Positions 27,510-37,145 of a DNA stretch of 47,751 nucleotides are shown piece after piece. Under the pieces are notes generated by a model, which worked only from the letters and a program-made list of their open reading frames with translations, was not told the origin of the DNA and searched no databases. The translations under genes were made by a program, and so were the position numbers. How positions within the stretch are numbered: position 1 is the stretch's first letter; every line of letters begins with the position of its first letter. This DNA comes from Ralstonia sp. TCR112 (lineage in GTDB: Bacteria; Pseudomonadota; Gammaproteobacteria; Burkholderiales; Burkholderiaceae): assembly GCF_007997035.1 (NCBI RefSeq), contig NZ_VOSS01000088.1, positions 1-47,751 on the forward strand, written 5' to 3'.

Positions 27510-29566
27510 ATGGCTACCACGCTCAATCCCAACCTGCTGCTGGCGATTCCGCTCGCGCCGCTGGCCGGCGCAGCGATCGCCGGGCTGTTCGGCACCAAGT
27601 TCTTTGGCGAGAAGATCGGCCGCACGGCATCCCACAGCGTCACCATCCTCGGTGTTGCGATCGCCTTCATCCTATCGGCGCTGACGTTGTCCGACGTCAT
27701 CAATGGTGTCGGCTACAACGGCACCGTCTATGAGTGGATGACGGTAGGCTCGCTGAAGATGGAAGTCGGCTTCCTCATCGATTCGCTCACGGCGATGATG
27801 ATGTGCGTGGTGACCTTTGTCTCCCTGATGGTGCACATCTACACCATCGGCTACATGGCGGAAGACGACGGTTACAACCGGTTCTTCGCGTACATCTCGC
27901 TGTTCACCTTCTCGATGTTGATGCTCGTGATGAGCAACAACTTCCTGCAGCTGTTCTTCGGCTGGGAAGCGGTGGGTCTGGTGTCGTACCTCCTGATCGG
28001 CTTCTGGTTCAAGCGTCCGACGGCCATCTACGCCAACATGAAGGCGTTCCTGGTCAACCGCGTGGGCGACTTTGGGTTCGTGCTCGGTATCGGCCTGCTG
28101 CTGGCGTACAGCGGTAGCCTGAGCTACGCCGACGTGTTCGCCGCCCGCGACAACCTGGCCACGATCGGCTTCCCGGGCACGGACTGGCACATGCTGACGG
28201 TGGCCTGCATCTGCCTGTTCATCGGCGCGATGGGTAAATCCGCGCAATTCCCGCTGCACGTGTGGCTGCCGGATTCGATGGAAGGCCCGACCCCGATTTC
28301 CGCACTGATTCACGCGGCCACAATGGTGACCGCGGGTATCTTCATGGTCGCGCGCATGTCCCCGCTGTTCGAGCTGTCGGACACCGCGCTGTCGTTCGTG
28401 CTGGTCATCGGCGCCATCACCGCGCTGTTCATGGGCTTCCTGGGCATCATCCAGACCGACATCAAGCGTGTGGTGGCGTACTCCACGCTGTCTCAGCTGG
28501 GCTACATGACCGTCGCGCTGGGCGCATCGGCATACCAAGTGGCCGTGTTCCACCTGATGACGCATGCCTTCTTTAAGGCGCTGCTGTTCCTGGGTGCCGG
28601 CTCGGTCATCATCGGCATGCACCACGATCAGGACATGCGCAATATGGGCGGCCTTCGCAAGTACATGCCAATCACGTGGCTGACGTCGCTGGTGGGTTCC
28701 TTGGCGCTGATTGGCACGCCGTTCTTCTCGGGCTTCTATTCCAAGGACTCGATCATCGAAGCGGTGCGTGAATCGCACTGCCGGGCGCAGGCTTCGCTTA
28801 CTGGGCCGTGCTGGCGGGCGTGTTCGTGACCGCGTTCTACTCGTTCCGCATGTACTTCCTGGTGTTCCACGGTGAAGAGCGTTTCGGCAAGGCCCACGCC
28901 CACCATGACCATCATGAAGAGGAAGAGGGTGATCACGACCATCACCATGGTCTCGCGCCCGGTCAAAAACCGCACGAGTCGCCGTGGGTGGTGACGGTGC
29001 CGCTGGTGCTGTTGGCGATCCCGTCGGTCATCATCGGTGCAATGGCGATCCAGCCGATGCTGTTCGGCGAGTTCTTTAAGCACGGTGTGGTGTTCTCGGA
29101 AGTCATCTTCAACAGCGAAAACCATGAAGCCATGAAGGTGCTGGCCGAAGACTTCCACGGCTGGGTGGCGATGGCTCTGCACGGCTTCACGTCGGCACCG
29201 TTCATTCTGTTGGTGTCGGGTGTCGTGCTGTCGTGGTTCTTCTACTTGAAGCGTCCGGATATTCCGGCGGCGATCGCCAAGCGCTTCTCCGGCGTCTACA
29301 AGCTGCTGGACAACAAGTACTACATGGACAAGATCAACGAGATCGTCTTTGCCAACGGTGCGGTCAAGTTCGGCCGCGGCCTGTGGAAGGGCGGCGATCA
29401 AGGTGTGATCGACGGTGTTGTCGTGAACGGCAGCGCGCGTCTGGTGGGCTGGTTCGCGACGGTCGTGCGCCTGCTCCAGTCCGGCTTCATCTATGACTAT
29501 GCGTTCGCGATGATCATCGGCACGGTTGGGCTGCTGACGTATTTCGTGTTCCTGGCAGGCAAATAA
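27510..29566 (+). pseudogene. nuoL: NADH-quinone oxidoreductase subunit L, split by a one-base deletion
   Basis: NuoL is the distal antiporter-like proton channel with the long lateral helix. The first frame (27510-28829, 439 residues) is normal up to FSGFYSKDSIIEAVRESH, then gives an unrelated tail. The second frame resumes from about 28781 and runs to the normal end at 29566. Adding one C to CACTG at 28776-28780 (CACCTG) restores HLPGAGFAYWAVLAGVFV and a single frame of 685 residues, the family length. All conserved features are present on both sides, including the catalytic Lys/Glu segments and a His/Asp/Glu-rich loop (about 28896-28950). The rest of the cluster is intact, so a sequencing error is at least as likely as true inactivation. 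Confidence 0.93.
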
Positions 29567-29578
29567 GGGATTACAAAA

Positions 29579-31045
29579 ATGGTTCTGTCTTTTGCGATCT
29601 GGCTGCCGATCTTCTTCGGCGTGCTGGTGCTGGCCTCGGGCTCAGACCGCAATCCCGGTTATGTCCGCTGGATGTCGCTGATCGGCTCGCTGATCAGCTT
29701 TGTGATGACGTTGCCGCTGATCACGCGTTTCGACAAGACGACGGCTGCGATGCAGTTCGTCGAGAAGTCGTCGTGGATCGAGCGCTTCCACATCAGCTAC
29801 TACTTGGGTGTCGACGGCATCTCGATGTGGTTCGTGGTGCTGACCGCGTTCATCACTGTCATCGTCGTCATCGCCGCCTGGGAAGTGATTACCGAGCGCG
29901 TGGCGCAGTACATGGCTGCGTTCCTGATTCTCTCGGGTCTGATGATCGGCGTGTTTGCGTCGCTCGACGGTCTGCTGTTCTACGTGTTCTTCGAAGCCAC
30001 GCTGATCCCGATGTACATCATCATCGGCGTGTGGGGTGGCCCGAACCGCGTCTACGCAGCATTCAAGTTCTTCCTCTACACGCTGCTGGGCTCTTTGCTG
30101 ACGCTAGTTGCGCTGCTGTACCTGTACTTCCACAGCGGCACGTTTGAAATCCTGCAGTGGCATCAGGTCAAGCTGTCGATGAACGAGCAGATCCTGATCT
30201 TCCTGGCGTTCTTCATGGCCTTTGCCGTGAAGGTGCCGATGTGGCCGGTGCACACCTGGCTGCCGGATGCTCACGTGGAAGCGCCGACCGGTGGTTCGGT
30301 GGTGCTGGCTGCCATCATGCTGAAGCTGGGTGCCTACGGTTTCCTGCGGTTCTCGCTGCCGATCGCGCCGGATGCCAGCCACAGCCTGTCCGCATTCATC
30401 ATCGCGATCTCGCTGGTTGCCGTGATCTACATCGGTCTGGTGGCGCTCGTGCAGGCCGACATGAAGAAGCTGGTGGCGTATTCGTCGATCGCGCACATGG
30501 GCTTCGTCACGCTGGGCTTCTTCATCTTCAACGAGATCGGTGTGGAGGGCGCTATCGTCCAGATGATCTCGCACGGCTTCATCTCGGGCGCAATGTTCCT
30601 GTGCATTGGCGTGTTGTATGACCGCGTGCACTCGCGTCAGATCGCCGATTACGGCGGTGTGGTGAACACGATGCCGAAGTTCGCGGCGCTGTCGGTCTTC
30701 TTTGCGATGGCAAACTGCGGCCTGCCGGCAACCTCGGGTTTCGTCGGCGAGTTCATGGTCATCTTGGGTTCCGTGAAATTCAACTTCTGGATTGGCCTGT
30801 TGGCTGCGACGGCGCTGATCTTTGGCGCAGCGTATTCGCTGTGGATGGTCAAGCGCGTGATCTTCGGTGATGTGACCCACAAGCACGTGGCTGAGTTGAA
30901 GGACCTGAATTGCCGTGAGTTCTTCATGCTGGGCGTGCTCGCGATCGCCACCCTGTACATGGGCCTGTATCCGAAACCGTTCACCGATGTCATGCATGCG
31001 TCCGTGGTCAATCTGCTGATCCACGTGGCTCAGTCGAAGCTGTAA
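29579..31045 (+). CDS. nuoM: NADH-quinone oxidoreductase subunit M
   Basis: 488 residues, 14 helices, antiporter-like proton channel between NuoL and NuoN. Conserved Glu in FYVFFEATLIPMYIIIG (about 143) and Lys in AFAVKVPMWPVHTWLPDAH (about 217) and ADMKKLVAYSSIAHMG (about 295) are in place. ATG 29579 follows nuoL by 12 bp. Confidence 0.97.
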   Translation: MVLSFAIWLPIFFGVLVLASGSDRNPGYVRWMSLIGSLISFVMTLPLITRFDKTTAAMQFVEKSSWIERFHISYYLGVDGISMWFVVLTAFITVIVVIAAWEVITERVAQYMAAFLILSGLMIGVFASLDGLLFYVFFEATLIPMYIIIGVWGGPNRVYAAFKFFLYTLLGSLLTLVALLYLYFHSGTFEILQWHQVKLSMNEQILIFLAFFMAFAVKVPMWPVHTWLPDAHVEAPTGGSVVLAAIMLKLGAYGFLRFSLPIAPDASHSLSAFIIAISLVAVIYIGLVALVQADMKKLVAYSSIAHMGFVTLGFFIFNEIGVEGAIVQMISHGFISGAMFLCIGVLYDRVHSRQIADYGGVVNTMPKFAALSVFFAMANCGLPATSGFVGEFMVILGSVKFNFWIGLLAATALIFGAAYSLWMVKRVIFGDVTHKHVAELKDLNCREFFMLGVLAIATLYMGLYPKPFTDVMHASVVNLLIHVAQSKL

Positions 31046-31061
31046 GCAGCGAGAAGAAACT

Positions 31062-32537
31062 ATGCAATCGTCCTCCTCTATTGCGGCTTTTGCCCCAATC
31101 GTTTTTCTCGCGCTGGGCATTGGTGCCGTCAACTGGATTGACTTGGCACGCGGCCAAAAACGAAGCAGCGTGGCGTATCCGGTTTCGTTGGTGATTACGC
31201 TGGTGCTGGCGGTGTGGTTCGCGTTGAACGCCGCGAACGGTGAGACGCACTACGTCTTCGGCAACATGGCCGTGATCGATCCGATGGCCAACGTGCTGGC
31301 GTCGTTCTGTGCGCTGACGCTGTTTGCCACGCTGGTGTACACGCGCCGCTATCTCGCCGACCGCGACATGTATGCGGGTGAGTTCTACATGTTCGCCCTG
31401 TTTACACTGGGCGGTCAGGTGGTGATGATCACCGGCAACAACTTCCTCGTGCTCTATCTGGGCCTGGAACTGCTGTCGCTGGCGTCGTACACGCTGGTAG
31501 CGCTGCGTCGCCGTTCGAACGTGTCGTCCGAATCGGCCATGAAGTACTTCATCCTCGGCGCACTGGCATCGGGCCTGCTGCTGTACGGCATGTCGATGCT
31601 GTACGGCGCGACCGGCTCGCTGGAACTGGGCAAGGTGTTTGACGCCATCAAGAACGGTGAGATCAACAAGACGATCCTCGTGTTCGGCGTGGTGTTCATC
31701 GTCGCCGGGCTGGGCTTCAAGCTCGGTGTGGCACCGTTCCACATGTGGGTCCCCGACGTGTACCAAGGCTCGCCCACGGCGGTGACACTGTTGATTGCCG
31801 GCGCACCGAAGGTGGCTGCATTCGCGATGACGCTGCGTATCTTGGTGGAGGGCCTGCTGCCGCTGGCGTTCGACTGGCAGAACATGTTGATCGTGCTGGC
31901 CGTCGTGTCGCTGGCCATCGGCAATATCACGGGCGTTGTGCAGACTAACTTCAAGCGACTGCTGGGCTATTCGACGGTCTCCCACATGGGCTTCCTGCTG
32001 CTGGGTCTGGTATCGGGCGTCAGCTCTGGCAAGCCGGATTTGACGGCCCAGGCCTACAGCGCGTCGATGTTCTATGCCATTACCTACGTGCTGACCGCAC
32101 TGGGCGCGTTCGGCATCATCCTGCTGCTGTCGCGTAAGGGCTACGAGGCAGAGGACATTGCCGACCTGAAAGGCTTGTCGAAAAAGAGCCCGTGGTTTGC
32201 GCTGCTGATGCTGTTCATCATGATGTCGCTGGCAGGCCTGCCGCCGACGGTCGGCTTCTACGCCAAGCTGTCGGTCCTGGGCGCAGTGGTCGATGCGGGC
32301 ATGTCGTGGCTGGCCGTTGTGGCGGTGCTGTTCTCGCTCGTGGGCGCGTTCTACTACCTGCGCGTCATCAAGGTCATGTACTTCGACGTGCCGGCTGACG
32401 AAGGCCCTGTGGAAGCCACCTTCGGCCTGCGCTCGCTGCTGTCGATCAATGGCTTGCTGGTGTTGTTGCTCGGTATCTTCCCGGCCGGGCTGATGGCCGT
32501 GTGCTATCAGGCGATCCGCCTGACGCTGGCTTCGTAA
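31062..32537 (+). CDS. nuoN: NADH-quinone oxidoreductase subunit N
   Basis: 491 residues, 14 helices, third antiporter-like subunit. Glu in LYLGLELLSLASYTLVAL (about 132), Lys in GFKLGVAPFHMWVPDVYQG (about 219) and TNFKRLLGYSTVSHMG (about 301) are the expected channel residues. It is the last classical nuo gene; DUF2818 follows 13 bp later. Confidence 0.97.
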   Translation: MQSSSSIAAFAPIVFLALGIGAVNWIDLARGQKRSSVAYPVSLVITLVLAVWFALNAANGETHYVFGNMAVIDPMANVLASFCALTLFATLVYTRRYLADRDMYAGEFYMFALFTLGGQVVMITGNNFLVLYLGLELLSLASYTLVALRRRSNVSSESAMKYFILGALASGLLLYGMSMLYGATGSLELGKVFDAIKNGEINKTILVFGVVFIVAGLGFKLGVAPFHMWVPDVYQGSPTAVTLLIAGAPKVAAFAMTLRILVEGLLPLAFDWQNMLIVLAVVSLAIGNITGVVQTNFKRLLGYSTVSHMGFLLLGLVSGVSSGKPDLTAQAYSASMFYAITYVLTALGAFGIILLLSRKGYEAEDIADLKGLSKKSPWFALLMLFIMMSLAGLPPTVGFYAKLSVLGAVVDAGMSWLAVVAVLFSLVGAFYYLRVIKVMYFDVPADEGPVEATFGLRSLLSINGLLVLLLGIFPAGLMAVCYQAIRLTLAS

Positions 32538-32550
32538 CACGGCGAGCGTC

Positions 32551-32865
32551 ATGAGCACGTCGACGGGCGGCCTGTTTGTCATCGTGTTGGCACTGATCTG
32601 TGCCAACCTGCCGTTCGTCAATCAACGCGTGTTTGCACTGGTGCCGGTACGCTGGCCGCGCAAGCCGTTCTGGCTGCGCGGCACCGAGCTGATTGCCATG
32701 TATGTTGTGGTGGGCGTGGTCGGCTTCGGTATCGAATCAAGCCAGGGCAATGCCTTCCCGCAAGGCTGGCAGTTTTACGCGATCACCGCTTGCCTGATGC
32801 TGGTGTTCGCGTTTCCGGGCTTTACGTGGCAATACCTGGTTCGCCATCCTCGCGATTCCCGTTAA
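32551..32865 (+). CDS. DUF2818 family small membrane protein
   Basis: 104 residues with three predicted membrane helices (about residues 7-24, 46-62 and 75-92) and a basic C-terminus. The family has no known function. It starts 13 bp after nuoN on the same strand, in the position held by this family downstream of nuo in related betaproteobacteria. Its small size and membrane nature resemble accessory complex I subunits or assembly factors; that is inference. ATG 32551, with GGCGAG upstream. Confidence 0.9.
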   Translation: MSTSTGGLFVIVLALICANLPFVNQRVFALVPVRWPRKPFWLRGTELIAMYVVVGVVGFGIESSQGNAFPQGWQFYAITACLMLVFAFPGFTWQYLVRHPRDSR

Positions 32866-32909
32866 ATCCCGCCGGGCAGGTTCCCGCTGTCTCGGCATGA
32901 GAGAGCGCC

Positions 32910-33521
32910 ATGTCCGATCACACTCCATCGAACGCTACCCCTGATACGGCCCAGGACCCGGATGCCGGTCTGCGCGAGACGCAGGTGGCATCTGCGTTGA
33001 TGCATCAAGGCAAGTTTCTCACGCTCAAGCAAGATATCGTCCGTCTGCCGGACGGCCGCAACGCCAGCCGCGAATACCTCGTTCACCCCGGCGCGGTGAT
33101 GATGATTCCCCTGTTCGACGACGGCACGGTGCTCATGGAGCGCCAGTTCCGATACCCAGTCGGGCAAGTGATGATTGAATTCCCAGCCGGCAAGCTTGAC
33201 CCGGAGGAAGGCGCCCTGGCATGCGGCAAGCGCGAATTGCGCGAGGAAACTGGCTACACGGCCGAGCGCTGGGACTACCTCACACGCATCCACCCGGTCA
33301 TTTCGTATTCCACCGAATTCATCGACATTTATCTTGCCCGGGATTTGAAGCAAGGCGAGGCGATGCTCGATGAAGGCGAATTTCTCGAGACTTTTGTCAC
33401 GTCGGCTGGCCAGCTCATCGATTGGGTGCGCGATGGCAAAATTTCAGACGTGAAGACCATCATCGGCACGTTCTGGCTCGAGAAGATTCTGTCCGGCGTG
33501 TGGACGCCAGGTGGCGCATGA
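32910..33521 (+). CDS. Nudix hydrolase, ADP-ribose pyrophosphatase type
   Basis: 203 residues. The Nudix box is complete: GKLDPEEGALACGKRELREETGY matches G-x5-E-x7-REU-x-EE-x-G-U (about residues 94-116; written here in family form). It probably splits ADP-ribose or NADH-like dinucleotides to a mononucleotide and AMP. The preceding VRLPDGRNASREYLVHPGAV segment is typical of the ADP-ribose group. It follows DUF2818 by 44 bp, so it may be the tail of the nuo transcript. ATG 32910 has GAGAG upstream. Confidence 0.92.
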   Translation: MSDHTPSNATPDTAQDPDAGLRETQVASALMHQGKFLTLKQDIVRLPDGRNASREYLVHPGAVMMIPLFDDGTVLMERQFRYPVGQVMIEFPAGKLDPEEGALACGKRELREETGYTAERWDYLTRIHPVISYSTEFIDIYLARDLKQGEAMLDEGEFLETFVTSAGQLIDWVRDGKISDVKTIIGTFWLEKILSGVWTPGGA

Positions 33522-33575
33522 GCCGCTTGTAATCATCGCTGGATTACTCTGGTTTCTTATTGTCGCTACCATAGC

Positions 33576-33609
33576 GAACGATCGTGCGAAAAAATTAGCA
33601 CGACCGTTC
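33576..33609. promoter_or_regulatory. Long dyad operator overlapping the DUF1178 promoter
   Basis: GAACGATCGTGC (33576-33587), 10-bp AT-rich spacer, GCACGACCGTTC (33598-33609): 12-bp arms with one mismatch. Each arm is itself nearly palindromic around CGAACG[A/G]TCGTGC, so it may be two adjacent sites of one dimeric repressor. The right arm covers the first three bases of the -35 box (TTCACA, 33607-33612). The size and form suit TetR-family operators, which often control acyl-CoA metabolism genes; the regulator itself is not in this window. Confidence 0.55.
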
Positions 33610-33635
33610 ACAAATTTTCGAATCGGGGATACACT
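33607..33635 (+). promoter_or_regulatory. Sigma-70 promoter of the DUF1178 / acyl-CoA dehydrogenase group
   Basis: TTCACA (33607-33612), 17-bp spacer, TACACT (33630-33635). Start point predicted near 33642, 17 nt before the DUF1178 ATG. Surrounding DNA (33530-33630) is AT-rich against the genome average, typical of an active promoter region. Confidence 0.7.
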
Positions 33636-33658
33636 CGTCCCCATGCGCTGGACCGATC

Positions 33659-34120
33659 ATGAAAGTGCTGGACCTCCGCTGTGCCAATGACCATCGCTTC
33701 GAAGGCTGGTTCGGCTCCGATGCCGATCTGCAATCGCAGCAAGAGCGCGGGCTATTGACGTGCCCAGTTTGCGGCCACAACGAGGTTGAGCGCTTGCCGA
33801 GTGCGCCGCGCCTGAATCTGTCGTCGTCTCGTGCGGAGACCGCCCACAGGAGCGGCGCCGGCAAGGCGGCCGAAGGCCAGGGCAGTGCGCCCGCAACCCT
33901 GCAACAGCTTTACCTGAAAGCCGTCCGCCATGTCCTTGCCAATACCGAGGACGTCGGTGAGCGGTTTGCAGAAGAGGCGCGCCGCATGCACTACAACGAG
34001 GCGCCGGAGCGGGGCATTCGCGGGACGACGTCTCGGGAGGAAGCGCAGGAACTGGCCGAGGAAGGCATCGACGTGATGCCGCTGCTGGTGCCCGACGCGC
34101 TCAAGCAGCCCGTGCACTAG
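33659..34120 (+). CDS. DUF1178 family protein
   Basis: 153 residues, unknown function. The N-terminus has a possible zinc-ribbon: LRCANDHRF (Cys8, His12) and LTCPVCGH (about residues 34-41). A variable hydrophilic linker (about 48-80) is followed by a helical C-terminal domain with AEEARRMHYNEAPERGIRG and EEGIDVMPLLVPDALKQ. It lies directly behind the dyad-controlled promoter and ahead of two acyl-CoA dehydrogenases, 84 bp away. ATG 33659. Confidence 0.9.
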   Translation: MKVLDLRCANDHRFEGWFGSDADLQSQQERGLLTCPVCGHNEVERLPSAPRLNLSSSRAETAHRSGAGKAAEGQGSAPATLQQLYLKAVRHVLANTEDVGERFAEEARRMHYNEAPERGIRGTTSREEAQELAEEGIDVMPLLVPDALKQPVH

Positions 34121-34204
34121 CCGCCCCGATTCAGGTCCGCGCCGGTCCGACAGAACGTTCTCCGCCGATTTGCCACGGTGGGGAGCCAACCACAGGAGAC
34201 AGGC

Positions 34205-35401
34205 ATGGATCTGAATTACTCGGCGGCCGACGATGCGTTCCGCCAGGAAGTCCGCGGCTGGCTGGAAGCCAATCTGCCCAAGGACATCCAGGACAAGGTG
34301 TTGAACCACCGCCGCCTGAGCCGCGACGATTTCGTCCGCTGGCACAAGGCGCTCGCAGCGAAGGGCTGGTCGGTACCGCACTGGCCGGTCGAGTGGGGCG
34401 GCACCGGCTGGTCGCCCATCCAAAAACACATCTGGGACGAAGAGTGCGCGCAGGTCGGCGCGCCTGGCGTGCTGCCGTTCGGTGTCAGCATGGTCGCGCC
34501 CGTGATCATGAAGTACGGCAATGAAGCGCAGAAGCGCTACTTCCTGCCGCGCATCGTTGATTGCACCGACTGGTGGTGCCAGGGCTATTCGGAGCCGGGT
34601 TCCGGGTCCGATCTGGCATCCGTGAAGACGCGCGCCGTGCGCGAAGGCGATCACTACATCGTCAACGGCCAGAAGACGTGGACGACGCTCGGCCAACACG
34701 CCGACATGATCTTCTGCCTCGTCCGCACCGACCCCGATGCGAAGAAGCAAGAAGGCATCTCGTTCCTGCTGATCGACATGAAGACGCCGGGCATTACCGT
34801 GCGCCCGATCATCATGCTGGACGAAGAGCACGAGGTGAACGAGGTCTTCTTCGACAACGTCAAGGTGCCCGTCCAGAACCTGATCGGTGATGAGAACCGC
34901 GGATGGACGTACGCCAAATACCTGCTCGGCCACGAGCGTACGGGCATTGCACGTGTGGGCAATTCCAAGCGCGAACTGGCGTTCCTCAAGCGCGTTGCCA
35001 AGCAACACCAGAAGAACGGCAAGCCGCTGCTGCAGGACCCGGTATTCGGTGCCAAGGTGGCGTCGCTGGAAATCGAACTACTGGCGCTGGAGATGACGGT
35101 GCTGCGCGTGGTGTCGAGCGAGAATGCAGGCAAGGGCCCGGGGCCCGAGGCGTCGCTGCTCAAGATCAAGGGCACGCAGATCCAGCAGATGCTGACCGAG
35201 CTGATGGTGGAGGCCGTGGGGCCGTATGCCCAGCCGTTCGATCCGAGCTACCTTGAAGGCGATACCTCGCAGGCCGTGACGGGCGACAACGATGCCGCGC
35301 CGCTCGCGCCGTATTACTTCAACTATCGCAAGACCTCGATCTACGGCGGGTCGAACGAAATCCAGCGCAACATCATCTCGCAGATGATCCTTGGCGTCTG
35401 A
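34205..35401 (+). CDS. Acyl-CoA dehydrogenase family protein
   Basis: 398 residues. FAD enzyme that introduces the C2-C3 double bond into acyl-CoA. CQGYSEPGSGSDLASVKTRA (about residues 126-145) is the FAD/substrate-binding signature, and IYGGSNEIQRNIISQMIL near the C-terminus is the second. Chain length and substrate are not evident; with the following gene it forms a FadE-like alpha/beta pair. ATG 34205 has ACAGGAGACAGG upstream, which decides the start over an upstream in-frame codon. Confidence 0.92.
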   Translation: MDLNYSAADDAFRQEVRGWLEANLPKDIQDKVLNHRRLSRDDFVRWHKALAAKGWSVPHWPVEWGGTGWSPIQKHIWDEECAQVGAPGVLPFGVSMVAPVIMKYGNEAQKRYFLPRIVDCTDWWCQGYSEPGSGSDLASVKTRAVREGDHYIVNGQKTWTTLGQHADMIFCLVRTDPDAKKQEGISFLLIDMKTPGITVRPIIMLDEEHEVNEVFFDNVKVPVQNLIGDENRGWTYAKYLLGHERTGIARVGNSKRELAFLKRVAKQHQKNGKPLLQDPVFGAKVASLEIELLALEMTVLRVVSSENAGKGPGPEASLLKIKGTQIQQMLTELMVEAVGPYAQPFDPSYLEGDTSQAVTGDNDAAPLAPYYFNYRKTSIYGGSNEIQRNIISQMILGV

Positions 35402-35436
35402 GCAGAACGGCGACAGAACACATAGCGGAGACAAAC

Positions 35437-36567
35437 ATGGATTTCTCGTTCACCGACGAACAGAAGCAACTGGCCGATGCGGTGCGCCGCTTCATCGAGA
35501 AGGACTACAGCTTTGAGGCGCGCAACAAGGTCGTGTATTCGCCGGAAGGTGTGTCGCAGGGCCACTGGGATGCACTGGCCGAACTGGGCCTGACCGCGCT
35601 GCCGGTGCCTGAAGCACAAGGCGGTTTTGATGGCCGCGCGATGGACCTGCTGGTGGTGATGCAGGAACTGGGCCGCGGCCTTGTGGTGGAGCCGTATCAG
35701 GCCACCGTGCTGGGCGCCCAGGCCCTGAAGCTTGCGGGCGGTCAGGAAGCGCTGCTGGAAGAAGTCGCTGGCGGCGCCGTGAAACTGGCCATTGCATTCG
35801 GCGAGCGCCAATCGCGTTACGAGCTGTTCAACGTTACCACGCGCGCTACGCAGCAGGGCGCCGGTTGGACGCTCACCGGCGAGAAGGCGGTGGTGGTGCA
35901 TGGCGCGCAGGCAGACAAGCTGATCGTCTCGGCGCGCACGGGCGGCGAAGCGCGCGATACATCGGGCCTGTCGCTCTTCGTGGTTGATCGCGATGCCGCT
36001 GGCGTGACGGTCAAGGACTACCGCACGATCGACAACCTGCACGCTGCGGACATCCGCTTCGACAACGCCTCGGCAACGGTGCTGGGCAAGGCCGGCGAAG
36101 CGTGGGAGACCATCGACGCCGTCGCCGATCTTGGCTGCGTGCTGTTGTGCGCTGAAGCGATCGGTCTGATCGATGCGCTGAACGCCGCAACGCTGGAGTA
36201 CACCAAGACCCGCCAGCAATTTGGCGTGCCCATCGCGCGCTTCCAGGCGCTGCAGCACCGCATGGTCGACATGTTTATCCATGGCGAGCAGGCGCGTTCG
36301 ATCACGTATCTGGCCGCTGCGCACTTTGAAGATGGCGATGTCGAGGCACGCCGCCGCTATGTGTCTGCGGCCAAGGCGCGAGTCGGCCAGGCTGCGCGCG
36401 ATGTTGGTCAGGAAGCGGTGCAGTTGCACGGCGGCATGGGCGTGACGAACGAACTGCCGGCCGCACACATGTTCAAGCGGCTGACGATGATCAACACGAC
36501 GCTGGGTGATGTGGATCACCACCTGGCACGCTTCGCATCGCTGCCCGGCTTCCAGCAGGCGGCGTAA
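35437..36567 (+). CDS. Acyl-CoA dehydrogenase family protein, partner subunit
   Basis: 376 residues. Acyl-CoA dehydrogenase fold, but the SEPGSGSD-type signature is degenerate around residues 115-150, while [20 protein letters not shown] (about 329-348) is kept. Paired dehydrogenases of this type work as heteromers in steroid, aromatic-acid or branched-acid breakdown, one partner carrying the catalytic base. Start is ATG 35437, 35 bp after the first dehydrogenase. Confidence 0.9.
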   Translation: MDFSFTDEQKQLADAVRRFIEKDYSFEARNKVVYSPEGVSQGHWDALAELGLTALPVPEAQGGFDGRAMDLLVVMQELGRGLVVEPYQATVLGAQALKLAGGQEALLEEVAGGAVKLAIAFGERQSRYELFNVTTRATQQGAGWTLTGEKAVVVHGAQADKLIVSARTGGEARDTSGLSLFVVDRDAAGVTVKDYRTIDNLHAADIRFDNASATVLGKAGEAWETIDAVADLGCVLLCAEAIGLIDALNAATLEYTKTRQQFGVPIARFQALQHRMVDMFIHGEQARSITYLAAAHFEDGDVEARRRYVSAAKARVGQAARDVGQEAVQLHGGMGVTNELPAAHMFKRLTMINTTLGDVDHHLARFASLPGFQQAA

Positions 36568-36622
36568 CGGCAAACTTGAACGCCCCGCATTCGTGCGGGC
36601 GTTGTCATTTGGAGGAGACGAT

Positions 36623-37108
36623 ATGGCTGAGAACCAAAGGGCAGAAGCAACGCTACCGTACGAGTTTTACTTCGACGATTTCGAGGTCGGCCGCACGCTG
36701 CAGATGGGCACCTACACCGTCACCGAAGAGGAGATCCTGACCTTCGCGCGGCAGTACGATCCGCAGCCGTTCCACATCGATGCGGAAGCCGCCAAGCACA
36801 GCATCTACGGCGGCATTATTTCGAGTGGCTGGATGACCTGCTCGATCATGATGCGGCTGATGGTGACCGGCTTTCTGGGCAAGGCGGCCAGCATGGGCTC
36901 GCCGGGCGTGGATGAAATCCGCTGGATGAAGCCGGTGTATCCGGGCGACACGCTGTCGGTGTCGAGCACGTGCATGGAAGTGCGTCCGTCGCAGTCGAAG
37001 CCGGACCGCGGTGTGGCGGTCAACCGCTGGGAGGCCCGCAACCAGCGCGGCGAACTCGTCTGCACGGTCACGGGCATGGGCTTGTTTGGCCGACGCCCGA
37101 AGGCTTGA
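36623..37108 (+). CDS. MaoC-like acyl dehydratase
   Basis: 161 residues, hot-dog fold. The R-hydratase motif is seen as [24 protein letters not shown] (about 38-61), with catalytic Asp and His in YDPQPFH and the flanking GxxxxG. It hydrates or dehydrates 2-enoyl-CoA. GGAGGAGA at 36611-36618 selects the ATG at 36623. Lies 55 bp after the second dehydrogenase. Confidence 0.92.
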   Translation: MAENQRAEATLPYEFYFDDFEVGRTLQMGTYTVTEEEILTFARQYDPQPFHIDAEAAKHSIYGGIISSGWMTCSIMMRLMVTGFLGKAASMGSPGVDEIRWMKPVYPGDTLSVSSTCMEVRPSQSKPDRGVAVNRWEARNQRGELVCTVTGMGLFGRRPKA

Positions 37109-37145
37109 TGACACCTCATCGCATCACAACAAGGAGACAACCCAG

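Noticed and set aside
28770-28830. Programmed ribosomal frameshift in nuoL
   Set aside because: No slippery heptamer, downstream pseudoknot or internal Shine-Dalgarno is apparent, and NuoL is not known to use recoding; simple base loss explains it.
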